From positions 124,001 through 188,000 of the forward strand of contig JBFMDH010000012.1 of NCBI GenBank assembly GCA_040754075.1: a stretch of DNA of 64,000 nt. Direction: 5' to 3'. The position numbers were made by a program, and so were the translations under genes. Below, in pieces: positions 18,622 to 27,021 of the stretch. A model generated the notes under the pieces. That model saw nothing but the letters and a program-made list of their open reading frames with translations. It did not search any database and was not told the DNA's origin. Source of the DNA: Acidobacteriota bacterium. GTDB taxonomy: Bacteria > Acidobacteriota > Blastocatellia > UBA7656. The number at the start of each line of letters is the position of its first letter. The first letter of the stretch is position 1.

Positions 18622-19370
18622 TATCGTCCCTCTCTCAATCGCTCAGCCAGCGTACCGGGCAAACAGGCATTTGCGATAGATTTTGCGGTAGCTTCGATGT
18701 CATAGGCGACTCGATGAATTTCCACCTGGCGGGCGGCAATATCAATAATTGCAAATGCCGCGCGCGAGTCGCCGTCGCGCGGTTGTCCAACCGAACCGGG
18801 ATTGATGAGCACAGCCCGTGCCGATGCAGGCCAATTCAGCGTTTTGTCAGGTTTGCATTCGACAATTTTTCCCTGATCCAACCACCCGACCATCGGCGTA
18901 TGAGTGTGACCGCATAACCCGATATGCGGCCAGCCTTCTCTTGCAAGAATGGCGTTGAGATTAGCTTCCAACATGGTTCCGGTTACATAACCGGTTATAT
19001 GCGTGTCATTGAGATAACATCCATGCACAGCAACGAACCCTTCAGGGTCAATGATGCGGTTGGGCAGATTCGCCAAATAAGCACGGTCATCGGATGAGAG
19101 TTGGCTGCGTGTCCAGGCTTGGATTAAGTGGGCTGTGGAATGAGTGCCAGGGGCTTGGGAAATCCCCGCAACGTCATGGTCATGATTTCCGGCGACGACG
19201 ATCTGACATCGAGTCCGAATCAGGTGAATGCATTGCGCAGGTTCCGCATTATAACCAACCAAATCACCAAGACAGACCATTCGGTCGATGCCCAAATGAC
19301 TGATGGCGTCAAACACCGTTTCAAGCGCGCTTAGGTTTGCGTGAACGTCAGCTAAGATGGCGATTCTCAT
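18621..19370 (-). CDS. Metallophosphoesterase (YfcE/MPP-like)
   Basis: 249 residues from ATG 19370. The frame is open for another 414 bp upstream, but that part lies inside the GTPase gene and has no protein-like pattern. The two-metal phosphoesterase motifs are complete: LADVHANLSALE (D-x-H), CLGDLVGYNAEP (GD), VVAGNHDHD (GNH), VHGCYLND and LCGHTHTP (GHxH), then INPGSVGQPRDGD. Such enzymes hydrolyse phosphomono- or phosphodiesters, some acting on phosphoproteins or cyclic nucleotides. The start codon lies 1 bp after the GTPase-kinase stop and the TAA overlaps the next ATG, so it is translationally coupled on both sides. Confidence 0.92.
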   Translation of the reverse strand: MRIAILADVHANLSALETVFDAISHLGIDRMVCLGDLVGYNAEPAQCIHLIRTRCQIVVAGNHDHDVAGISQAPGTHSTAHLIQAWTRSQLSSDDRAYLANLPNRIIDPEGFVAVHGCYLNDTHITGYVTGTMLEANLNAILAREGWPHIGLCGHTHTPMVGWLDQGKIVECKPDKTLNWPASARAVLINPGSVGQPRDGDSRAAFAIIDIAARQVEIHRVAYDIEATAKSIANACLPGTLAERLREGR

Positions 19371-19371
19371 C

Positions 19372-21222
19372 TCACGAATTCCCTTGGTACTGACCGTGTG
19401 AAATCGTTTTTGCCAGCCGACGGCGGGCAAGTTTTGCCGTGTCGGTTCGCACCAGTACCTGTTCAATGGCGCGCTCCAAATCAAGGGCTTCAACGTCCTG
19501 CCCTGATATACGAGATTGGAGCAGCCCGCCGAGGGCTTCGACATAGGCATAAATGGCTCTATCGTATTGGGCGTATTCCTCAACGCGATGCAGCATGGCG
19601 TAACCAATCGAAGGAAGATAATTTCCTTCAACGATGTCATCGTCGAGATAAACAACTTGTCCATCAATGATGGCGAAGTTACTAGGATGAACATCAAGGG
19701 CGATATTTCTGCGTGCAGCCAGAAGCAGCGAATCGACAATCGCATCGGCATATTTAACCAGCGCCGCAGCCAGCGCGTCTTCATCGTTTTCTTCGCAGGC
19801 TTCGTTCATCTCGGCTCTCAGAGTGACCACCCAGGGAGCCACCGTCCACAGCCAATAGGTTTGGTTATTATCCGGTTGAATGGAGACCACAGTATCGCCA
19901 AGCGCAAAGTGATGGAGAGAGAGTTTCGCTCTGGCGAGATGCAGTAAAGCGCTGCGAGCTGCATCGCTCGATTTGAAACCTCTTCTTGATGAGGTCTTCA
20001 AACACCATTGACCGGCTTGAAAAATAAAAACATCCGATTTGCCGCTGCCATCAAGATGCCCGCGTTGAGAGATAAGGTCGTCCCTCAATGACGGTATTTC
20101 CGTCGCCAACTCTCGCAAAATTTCCCGACCGGATGCGGGCCAGATGAACCCGCTCGGCACTTCACCGGTTGGCAACGGGGGCCAGTGAACGGTGGGATAA
20201 GATGTGAATTGCGGATGAAATTCGGGCGTCAGGTTTTCCAGATTTTCCCTGATGATAGTCGGGTCTAAAAGTGTTGCAGACCATTCGCTGGCTTGAACAA
20301 AACTGCTGGTTTCGACTACCGGCAAAACAGATTGAGAGTCGATTATTTCTACCGGCTCGCTTTCTTGCGCAGTATTCTCGCAACCTTCGTCGCTTTCTTG
20401 CGCAGTATTCTCGCAACCCTCGGCGCTTTCTTGCTCATGGTTCAATTGGTCAGGCGTTTCGCACTCCGTTGCGAGTGTTACGCTTGATTCAATCTCGTGT
20501 TCATCGTTTAGCGAAATTGGTTGAGCGGGCGTTTGTTCTTCTATCACCGGTTGCTTAAACCCATTGTATAAAACATCGCATTCGACCATCTGGCTATAAA
20601 GTTGATCTTTGGTTTCGGAAATCCCCACAATGCTTTCCAATCCGTGTTCAAGGATGGTTTGCTGCGTCAGGGTAGCTGCCGCTCTGATGGCAAGCACCAC
20701 GGTCTCACGCACCCCGATGCCTTCTTGGGCGCAAGCTGACACGATTGATGTGGTTTCTTCAAGCCCCAATTGGTTTAGCAATTCATTGGCTGGAAGTGAA
20801 TCGACTAAATCCTGTTTATTAGCCTGGACAACCAGTGGTATATCGCTGCCGATAATGGTGAGCAGGTTGTGAATCGCTTGTTGATTGTTTTCAAGTTCGC
20901 TCGGAGTTGAATCGCAGACGAAGACCACGACATCGGCAGTCTGCAAAAGATATTTGCGTCGTTCGTTGAAGATTTGCTGACCGGGAACCGTCAACAGTTG
21001 ACAACGCAACCCGTATCCGCCAACAACCCCGCCTTCCACCTGAAGCCAATCAAAGAAAAGCGTTCTTCCGCCCATCTCTTCCGGGACGTACAATTCACTG
21101 CGACGCATCTTGGTAAAAAATTTGCAGAGTTGCTGAAGGTTCGTGGTTTTCCCAGCTTTTCCCGGGCCATCATAAACCACTCTGACAATAACCTTCTGTT
21201 GGTCGCGATCAAAAATTGCCAT
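19372..21222 (-). CDS. MglA-like small GTPase fused to a kinase-like domain
   Basis: 616 residues. Residues 1-195 are a Ras-like GTPase of the MglA type: P-loop GPGKAGKTTNL, TVPGQQIFNERRKYLL in place of DxxG, and NKQD. Residues 215-340 are an acidic low-complexity linker that contains an 11-residue repeat. Residues 345-616 look like a distant protein/aminoglycoside kinase-type fold: a possible beta-3 Lys in WCLKTS, ALDVHPSNFAI as the D-x4-N catalytic loop, and VVYLDDD as the metal-binding Asp. The kinase assignment rests on these motifs only. Roadblock proteins, the usual regulators of MglA GTPases, are encoded just upstream, and phosphatase-type genes follow 1 bp after the stop. GGGAG precedes the ATG. 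Confidence 0.85.
   Translation of the reverse strand: MAIFDRDQQKVIVRVVYDGPGKAGKTTNLQQLCKFFTKMRRSELYVPEEMGGRTLFFDWLQVEGGVVGGYGLRCQLLTVPGQQIFNERRKYLLQTADVVVFVCDSTPSELENNQQAIHNLLTIIGSDIPLVVQANKQDLVDSLPANELLNQLGLEETTSIVSACAQEGIGVRETVVLAIRAAATLTQQTILEHGLESIVGISETKDQLYSQMVECDVLYNGFKQPVIEEQTPAQPISLNDEHEIESSVTLATECETPDQLNHEQESAEGCENTAQESDEGCENTAQESEPVEIIDSQSVLPVVETSSFVQASEWSATLLDPTIIRENLENLTPEFHPQFTSYPTVHWPPLPTGEVPSGFIWPASGREILRELATEIPSLRDDLISQRGHLDGSGKSDVFIFQAGQWCLKTSSRRGFKSSDAARSALLHLARAKLSLHHFALGDTVVSIQPDNNQTYWLWTVAPWVVTLRAEMNEACEENDEDALAAALVKYADAIVDSLLLAARRNIALDVHPSNFAIIDGQVVYLDDDIVEGNYLPSIGYAMLHRVEEYAQYDRAIYAYVEALGGLLQSRISGQDVEALDLERAIEQVLVRTDTAKLARRRLAKTISHGQYQGNS
20358..20434 (-). repeat. 33-bp in-frame tandem repeat in the GTPase-kinase linker
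   Basis: Two almost identical 33-bp copies (20358-20390, 20391-20423) and the first 11 bp of a third encode an 11-residue unit rich in Glu, Ser and Cys (ESDEGCENTAQ). The length is a multiple of three, so copy changes would shorten or lengthen the linker without a frameshift. Confidence 0.9.
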
Positions 21223-21370
21223 GCAAAGTGCTCCCGCTTATTTGAAATCATTGAGACAAAAGTAAAGGGGCTGATAAACATTAGCGGTCGGTAGTGACTC
21301 ACTCCACGAAGGACACTTGAACGAGCAGGAATTTTGCAGTGCCCCTCGTGAAGGGTGAGGCTGTCGAGGT

Positions 21371-21775
21371 TCAGGCTGCAGCTTCAACTGCTGCCATGCT
21401 GCCGCGAGCTTTGGTTATCACCATCCCGAGATTGGCGCTCGCGCGGCAGACCGTCACCAAAACCATATCCTCATTGCGTTTGGCTCGTTGAAAGACATGA
21501 ATCAGGTTGTCAGATAGGACAATGATTTCCTGAAAATAATGGTGCCCATCATCGCGAATTCCGCGCTGTTGTTTAAACAACCGTTCAACGGTGGTGACGT
21601 TGTTGCCCTGAAAGAGATCGCCGGTTGCTGCGGCAACCAGATCAAGGACTTCCTGCGGATGACTATCTACGGTTTTGATTCCCAGCAGCATCCCGGTTTT
21701 CATATCAACAAAACCGGCGGCAACACACTCCGGAACGTTTTTCTGCAAATTTGCAAGTTCAGCATCTAAACTCAT
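21371..21775 (-). CDS. Roadblock/LC7-like protein (third of three)
   Basis: 134 residues with the roadblock pattern: an N-terminal helix, VAAGFVDMKTGMLLGIKT (beta hairpin), a helix with VLDLVAAATGDLFQG, then HYFQEIIVLSDNLIHVFQRAKRNEDMVLVTVCRASANLGM. Roadblock (MglB-like) proteins dimerise and regulate Ras-like GTPases, commonly as GAPs. It is more divergent from the two upstream roadblock modules than they are from each other and ends in an Ala/Val tail. A GGAG sits 6 nt before the ATG. The GTPase-kinase gene starts 148 bp downstream. Confidence 0.85.
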   Translation of the reverse strand: MSLDAELANLQKNVPECVAAGFVDMKTGMLLGIKTVDSHPQEVLDLVAAATGDLFQGNNVTTVERLFKQQRGIRDDGHHYFQEIIVLSDNLIHVFQRAKRNEDMVLVTVCRASANLGMVITKARGSMAAVEAAA

Positions 21776-21833
21776 GTTGTCTCCTTTATCAGATTGAACA
21801 AATGGCTGTGGGGCAAGATATTCCCCTTATCAA

Positions 21834-22241
21834 TTAAGGAACCAGCGGTTCAATATCCGGCATAACTGATTTCAGTTGTGCCCAACCCATCCCGATATTG
21901 GTGGTCTTTTTGGTCACCAGCATGATTACCGCTTTGCCACCTTTTAGCGTCTTGGCAAAATGATAATTATGGATGGAGGTGATATGGACTTCTTCAAAAT
22001 AATGCTGGCCGTTTTCCGAAATCCCACGATGCGCCCGCACCATTTGTTCAATGCGCCCGATATTGGAACCGCGAAACATATCCATCGTTGCGGCTGCCAC
22101 AACTTCATTTAGCGTTTGAGTGTATTGCGAAGAATTATGGATTCCGAGCAACATCCCGGTATCGAGGTCAACCACTCCACAAGCCACCGCGCCGTCAACT
22201 TTATCTACGACACTTTTACATGCGTCATCAATCTTACCCAT
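21834..22241 (-). CDS. Roadblock/LC7-like protein (second of three)
   Basis: 135 residues, a single roadblock domain: VDGAVACGVVDLDTGMLLGIHN, VVAAATMDMFRG, RIEQMVRAHRG, HYFEEVHITS and a C-terminal IMLVTKKTTNIGMGWAQLKSVMPDIEPL. The last 30 residues closely match the C-terminus of the REC-DUF4388-roadblock protein encoded immediately upstream, which indicates recent duplication within the locus. It probably forms homo- or heterodimers with its neighbours to control the MglA-like GTPase. An AAGGAAA motif precedes the ATG. Confidence 0.88.
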   Translation of the reverse strand: MGKIDDACKSVVDKVDGAVACGVVDLDTGMLLGIHNSSQYTQTLNEVVAAATMDMFRGSNIGRIEQMVRAHRGISENGQHYFEEVHITSIHNYHFAKTLKGGKAVIMLVTKKTTNIGMGWAQLKSVMPDIEPLVP

Positions 22242-22331
22242 ATTGAGTTTCCTTCCTTTTTTTACTTTGTTTTGAAAAGCGATTGCTTATCTGAGGGGCA
22301 GACTAAAAACCAAAATAAATGCGCCAATGAA

Positions 22332-23519
22332 TTAAATGATTAGCGGCTCAAGAAGCGGCAACACCGATTTCAATTGCGCCCAACCTCTGCCGATATAGGT
22401 GGTTTTTTTGGTCACCAGAATAATGACTGCACGCCCGTTGCAGATGGTTTTGGCGAAGTGGAAATGATGTTTGGAGATGATATGAATCTCCTCAAAATAA
22501 TGTTTTCCATCTTCTTTCACGCCTCGATGCGCACGGGTCATCTGTTCAATTTGGCTGATCCGTGTGCCTCTGAATAAATCAACAGCGGCTACAGCAAAGA
22601 GTTGATTGAGGTTTTCGGTGAACGGCAGGGTGTTATGAATTCCCATCAACTGACCGGTTTCGAGATTGACAATCCCACAGATCACCGACCCATCAACGCG
22701 AGTGAGAATCTCTTTACAGGCTGTGCTTACCGTTTCTTGATTGACCCCGCTATTCGGATGATTTGCCGCCGGTTCATCTTCATTTTCGGATTCCCAATCC
22801 TCTTCAAGTTTTTCATCCAGTAACCGACACCCTTCCATGAGGAGTTCCTGCCAACCCAGGGTAATGCTTCGTTCCGTCGATACCTCGCCAGCATTCATTT
22901 TGAATTGACCGCCTTCCCAGGTGAGCAGATTGTAAAAGGCTTCTTCGCCGCATCGGTTTTGACACTCAGCATGGACAACGTTGCCACGCTCAAACCAAAT
23001 CATGCCGGATTCAGAACCTCTGGTGATCTCAAGCGCCCCGGTGGCATTTGCCAGCGCGTAGATTTGTACCAGGTCGGGAAGCATTGGCAACGAAATTGAG
23101 CCTGAAAATCCTTGATGTTTTGCCAGCGCCCGATTAATCGCCGCGAGAAACACTTCAAAGTCAAATGGTTTTTCCAAATACTCTATGGCGCCGCGCCGCA
23201 TCACCTCTTGTCGCACTTCCGGGGTGTTGTAAGCGGTGATGATGATGATCGGCAGATTGGCAACCACTTCACGCGCTTTTAAAGCGAGTTCCAAGCCGTT
23301 CATCCGTGGCATCCGAACGTCTGTGACCAAGAGATTGGGTGGCGACTGTCGGATTCGAGCGAGCGCCTCAACCGGGTCAACGAACCCCTCGAATTCGATA
23401 TCCGGACTTTCACGGACGAATTGCCTGGATATTGTCCAAACCAAGTGTTCCTCATCATCTACCATGACCACTCGACCTTTCATAGGTTTGCCTTGAATGC
23501 ATTCGATATGCCGAACCAT
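22332..23519 (-). CDS. REC-DUF4388(PATAN)-roadblock signalling adaptor
   Basis: 395 residues. A receiver domain at about 13-130 has its phospho-acceptor Asp in LLVTDVRMPRM and Lys in YLEKPFDF. A DUF4388/PATAN domain at about 145-245 reads LPDLVQIYALANATGALEI and MIWFERGNVVHAEC. A roadblock domain at about 265-395 reads VDGSVICGIVNLETGQLMGIHN. It would link phosphorelay input to GTPase control. An alternative ATG at 23483 would start directly at the receiver (MKGRVVMVDDEE); GAGAG precedes 23519 and AAGG precedes 23483, so the start is open. It lies 112 bp after the NtrC gene at 23632. Confidence 0.9.
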   Translation of the reverse strand: MVRHIECIQGKPMKGRVVMVDDEEHLVWTISRQFVRESPDIEFEGFVDPVEALARIRQSPPNLLVTDVRMPRMNGLELALKAREVVANLPIIIITAYNTPEVRQEVMRRGAIEYLEKPFDFEVFLAAINRALAKHQGFSGSISLPMLPDLVQIYALANATGALEITRGSESGMIWFERGNVVHAECQNRCGEEAFYNLLTWEGGQFKMNAGEVSTERSITLGWQELLMEGCRLLDEKLEEDWESENEDEPAANHPNSGVNQETVSTACKEILTRVDGSVICGIVNLETGQLMGIHNTLPFTENLNQLFAVAAVDLFRGTRISQIEQMTRAHRGVKEDGKHYFEEIHIISKHHFHFAKTICNGRAVIILVTKKTTYIGRGWAQLKSVLPLLEPLII

Positions 23520-23609
23520 TTCTCTCAGACAAAACCCATCGGCTTATTCTAAGGTGTTACTTTTTAGTGGTTTGAGGTTGTTGCAAGGAAGGCGATTGAA
23601 ATTTTAAAG

Positions 23610-23628
23610 GTGGTTCGTTTCTAACCAC
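23610..23628 (-). terminator. Weak hairpin after the 23632 regulator
   Basis: A short stem GTGGTT/AACCAC (23610-23615 with 23623-23628) sits just past the regulator stop. On the minus strand it is followed by a T/A-rich run. It would separate the kinase-regulator pair from the roadblock genes only partly. Confidence 0.3.
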
Positions 23629-23631
23629 TGG

Positions 23632-24990
23632 TCAGGATGTGACCGGTTTAATTCCATACTCTCTCAGGTGTCGCCGCAAAGCGACTCTCGACATTGCCAG
23701 GATTGAAGCGGCGCGCGTGAGATTTTCACCGGTGCTTTTATAAGTTGCCAGGATATGCTGCTTGATGACCGCTTCAAGTGGAGAAGGGGTTGCGCAAGGG
23801 GATGGGAAGTTCGGTTTAAATTTCACCGCCCCGGATATTTCTATCGGCAGGTCGCACACCTTTATTTCCGCACCGCGAGCCAGCACCAGCGCGCGTTCGA
23901 TGACGTTTCTTAACTCACGAACATTACCGGGCCACGCATACTGTTCCAGTTTCTCAAGCGCATCTCGGGAAATTGACAGATGCGGCTTGCCGACCTCGCC
24001 GCGAAGTTTAGCGACGAAATGCAGCGCCAGACGCGAGATGTCACCCGTCCGCTTTCTCAAAGCAGGGAGATGGATTTCGATGACTTTAAGGCGATGGTAG
24101 AGGTCTTCTCTGAACCGCCCCAGTTTGACCTCTTCGGATAAATCGCGGTTGGTGGCTGAGATGATGCGCACATCGGAATGAATTTCTCTTTCACCCCCCA
24201 CTCTACGGAACGGATGACCTTCGAGCACTCTTAACAGTTTGGCTTGGATTTCACGCGGCAGTTCGGCTACTTCATCAAGAAATAATATTCCGCCGGAAGC
24301 GAGTTCAAATAATCCTCGACGGCTGTTCCGGGCATCCGTAAAAGCCCCGGCTTCGTGTCCGAATAACTCTGACTCAAGAAGTGTCGGCGGAAAGCAGGCG
24401 GCATTGACGGTGACAAATGATCCTGAAGCGCGTTTGCTTAAACCGTGAAGCAAACGCGAACAAACCTCTTTGCCGGTTCCGGTTTCGCCTGTAAGTAACA
24501 CCGGTGTGCGTGGCGCAGTTGCCGCCGCTTCAATCTCATTCACTGCCTGTCGCCATATGGGTGATTCGCCAATCGTTGCTGCCCGTTCAGTCTCCATGCG
24601 CTGCATAGCTTCAAGCAATCGCCGCAATGATGAATTCTCAATCGCCCGCGATACCACGTTAATCAGGACTTCGGAAGTAATCGGCTTGGTAAGATAATCG
24701 GTTGCCCCTAATCGCAAAGCTTTAACTGCGCTGGTGGCATTGTCACGACCGGTCAATACGACGACCGGACAAACCGCGTCCTCTTCCTTCAAAGTGGCGA
24801 GCACTTCCATGCCGTCAGCATCGGGCAATCCCAAATCCAGAAGCACTAAATCGAAAGTGGATTGAGAAACCGCTTCAAGAGCAGATGTGGCATCAGCGAC
24901 TACGCGAACCTCATAATGATAGCGCGATAGAATCGCGTTAAAGGCAAAGGCGAGGTCTTCGTCGTCCTCAATCAATAAAACAGATTTCAT
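23632..24990 (-). CDS. NtrC-family response regulator with variant GAFTDA loop
   Basis: 452 residues from ATG 24990, which begins directly with the receiver (MKSVLLIEDDEDLAFAF). The open frame reaches 25200 but that extra part overlaps the kinase gene and is not protein-like. Domains: REC (Asp in LVLLDLGLPD), AAA+ (GETGTGKE, GGILFLDEVAELP) and Fis-type HTH (LTRAASILAMSRVALRRHL). The sigma-54-contacting loop reads GAFTDA instead of GAFTGA, with ESELFGHEA before it intact. Its first 23 bases overlap the end of the kinase gene, so the two are coupled and form a cognate pair. Confidence 0.93.
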   Translation of the reverse strand: MKSVLLIEDDEDLAFAFNAILSRYHYEVRVVADATSALEAVSQSTFDLVLLDLGLPDADGMEVLATLKEEDAVCPVVVLTGRDNATSAVKALRLGATDYLTKPITSEVLINVVSRAIENSSLRRLLEAMQRMETERAATIGESPIWRQAVNEIEAAATAPRTPVLLTGETGTGKEVCSRLLHGLSKRASGSFVTVNAACFPPTLLESELFGHEAGAFTDARNSRRGLFELASGGILFLDEVAELPREIQAKLLRVLEGHPFRRVGGEREIHSDVRIISATNRDLSEEVKLGRFREDLYHRLKVIEIHLPALRKRTGDISRLALHFVAKLRGEVGKPHLSISRDALEKLEQYAWPGNVRELRNVIERALVLARGAEIKVCDLPIEISGAVKFKPNFPSPCATPSPLEAVIKQHILATYKSTGENLTRAASILAMSRVALRRHLREYGIKPVTS

Positions 24991-26953
24991 CTTCCTTTTC
25001 CCAGACCGGCAAAAATAAACTAAAAATGGTTTCAACCCCTGGAGTAGATGAGAGCAGCAAATGCCCGTGATTGCTCTCAACCAGACGTTGGGCGATTGAA
25101 AGCCCAAGACCTGTCCCCTTGGGTTTGGTTGTAAAAAACGGGTCGAAAACGTAGGGGATGAGGTCTTCGGCAATCCCCGTGCCGTCATCCTGGATGTCAA
25201 TGCGAATCATTTTGGCTCCGTGTTTCTTCAGGTTGAAAGCGACGGGTTCGCTGGAACCCGCGATGCGAATACGTGACGGCTCGCCGACTGAATCCAGGGC
25301 GTTTTCAATGAGCGTCAGCAGCACCTCGACAATCTGTCCTTCATCGACATAAGCCGATGGCAGATCGTCATTCATCTCGACAACCGGAGTAGTTGAATAA
25401 TCTTTAAATCGTGGGGCGAGAATATCGAGGGTGTTTTCGATTAGCGAAGCCGGATTGCAAATTTGTAATCGCGGAAGCTTAGGCTTGCCGAAATGCAGAG
25501 AGGTGGTGACCAGATGTTCGATTCGTTGAAGTAAAGAAAGCGACCGGCGAATATATTCCTGCCTGGGATCGGTCGGTTCGGTTTCAGCCATCAGGATTTC
25601 CGAAAGCGACCGCAGCGCGGCAAGCGGATTGCGAACTTCATGGGCAAACCCCGATGCCATGTGCCCTAGAGCGGTTAGCCGCTCAACTCTGCGCAATTCC
25701 ATTTCAATCTGGTGGCGACTGCTCAGGTCTCTGAATAAAAGCACGTAGCCGAATTCCGGCAGACGGGCATCTTTGGGCGCAATGATCGTCATACCGATAT
25801 CGAGTTTTCGCCTGCTCGAAGTCGTCAGTTCAAAATCAATGCGTTGCTCGCCGCTTTTTTCGGCTGCAAGCAACGCTTCCTGAAGCTTTTTATTTTTGCC
25901 AAAAACTTCGAGCACATCCTTTCCGAGTGACTGGGCAGAAGTCCCTTCGATGGTGCTTAGCGCCATGCGGTTGACGAATGAAATTAAGCCTTGCGGATTG
26001 GTGGTGATGATGCCTGCGGTAATCTCATCAAGGATGGTTTCGGTGAAGCGTCGGCGCTCTTTCATCGTATTAAATGCCAACTCCATTTCCTTTGTAAGAT
26101 TGGCAATATGTTGACGCTCGTTTTTTATTTCAGCCGCTTCTACCTGTGGCGTCACATCGGATATTAATACAGCTTGATGGGTGACGGGTTTTTTTGAATT
26201 CAAGACCGGGGTGATTTTTATATCTCCCCAAAAGGATGAACCATCTTTTCGATAAACTTTTGCCACCATCTGTTTATGGTTTTCGGTTAATCCTTTAAAA
26301 ACGGATTCATCTGCAAAGGCGCTGAAGAACCATTCATTGCGTCCAACCACATCCGCAGACGAATATCCGGTCAAGGTTTCAAATGCCTGATTTACTTCTA
26401 TAATTGGCAGGTTGCGAAAGCTGCGGTCAACGATAAGCATTGCTTCGCCCGCGTGAGTGAATAAGGTTTCCATTATCGACAACCGTAAAGCGGATTGCTT
26501 GCTTCGTAAAATGGTGTCGGCGCGATTTTGTAATAGAGCGGGAAATAAAGGGTAGGTTAGAAAATCATCCGCGCCTGCCTTCAAAAAATCATTGGGAGCG
26601 ATTTGCGTTTCAGTGCCGATAACCACAATGGCAGCCTTCTCACCAGAAGACAATAATCGAATCCTTTGACAAATGGATAAGGCATCAGCGGGCTTGATAA
26701 GCGAATCGACGATAACCAGATCAGGTTCAAGTCTACGAAAAAGTAATTCGACGTCATTGCCATCGGCAGCCTCAAACAGATGAAAAGTGTTTCCACTAAA
26801 AATGTGCCGTACCAATTCGCGAATTGAGGCATCGGTTATCGCCAGCAAGACAACTGTCTTGCCGGTGTTGGCTATTCTTTTCTCAGTTTTTTTCCGCATC
26901 GTCGTGAGCAGCTTATTACCCGTTGTTTTATCTTTAACTGAGAGATTATTCAT
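24968..26953 (-). CDS. Hybrid REC-PAS-PAS histidine kinase
   Basis: 661 residues, cytosolic. A REC-like domain at about 30-150 (LEPDLVIVDSLIKP; acidic pocket less canonical) is followed by PAS 1 at about 160-285, a coiled coil, PAS 2 at about 305-420, HisKA with FAHEVRNPLAALRSL near residue 440, and a HATPase to the end (ENALDSVGEP, DDGTGIAEDLIPYVFDPFF, GTGLGLS). All ATP-binding boxes are present. An N-terminal receiver before the sensor domains suggests it receives phosphoryl input from another kinase as well as sensing directly. It overlaps the start of the NtrC gene. Confidence 0.93.
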   Translation of the reverse strand: MNNLSVKDKTTGNKLLTTMRKKTEKRIANTGKTVVLLAITDASIRELVRHIFSGNTFHLFEAADGNDVELLFRRLEPDLVIVDSLIKPADALSICQRIRLLSSGEKAAIVVIGTETQIAPNDFLKAGADDFLTYPLFPALLQNRADTILRSKQSALRLSIMETLFTHAGEAMLIVDRSFRNLPIIEVNQAFETLTGYSSADVVGRNEWFFSAFADESVFKGLTENHKQMVAKVYRKDGSSFWGDIKITPVLNSKKPVTHQAVLISDVTPQVEAAEIKNERQHIANLTKEMELAFNTMKERRRFTETILDEITAGIITTNPQGLISFVNRMALSTIEGTSAQSLGKDVLEVFGKNKKLQEALLAAEKSGEQRIDFELTTSSRRKLDIGMTIIAPKDARLPEFGYVLLFRDLSSRHQIEMELRRVERLTALGHMASGFAHEVRNPLAALRSLSEILMAETEPTDPRQEYIRRSLSLLQRIEHLVTTSLHFGKPKLPRLQICNPASLIENTLDILAPRFKDYSTTPVVEMNDDLPSAYVDEGQIVEVLLTLIENALDSVGEPSRIRIAGSSEPVAFNLKKHGAKMIRIDIQDDGTGIAEDLIPYVFDPFFTTKPKGTGLGLSIAQRLVESNHGHLLLSSTPGVETIFSLFLPVWEKEDEICFID

Positions 26954-27021
26954 CTATTAAATTGGTCAATAGTCTTATGGTCTAGATTGCGGAGATGCCT
27001 CAAGGAATTGGGGCACCGAGC

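Noticed and set aside
19371-19784. N-terminal extension of the metallophosphoesterase frame
   Set aside because: It overlaps the GTPase-kinase gene and carries no protein-like pattern. The fold begins exactly at ATG 19370.
20358-20434. Short regular repeats considered as a CRISPR array
   Set aside because: There are no spacers. The units are contiguous, in frame and inside a coding sequence.
24991-25200. N-terminal extension of the NtrC frame
   Set aside because: It lies inside the kinase gene. The receiver domain starts at ATG 24990.
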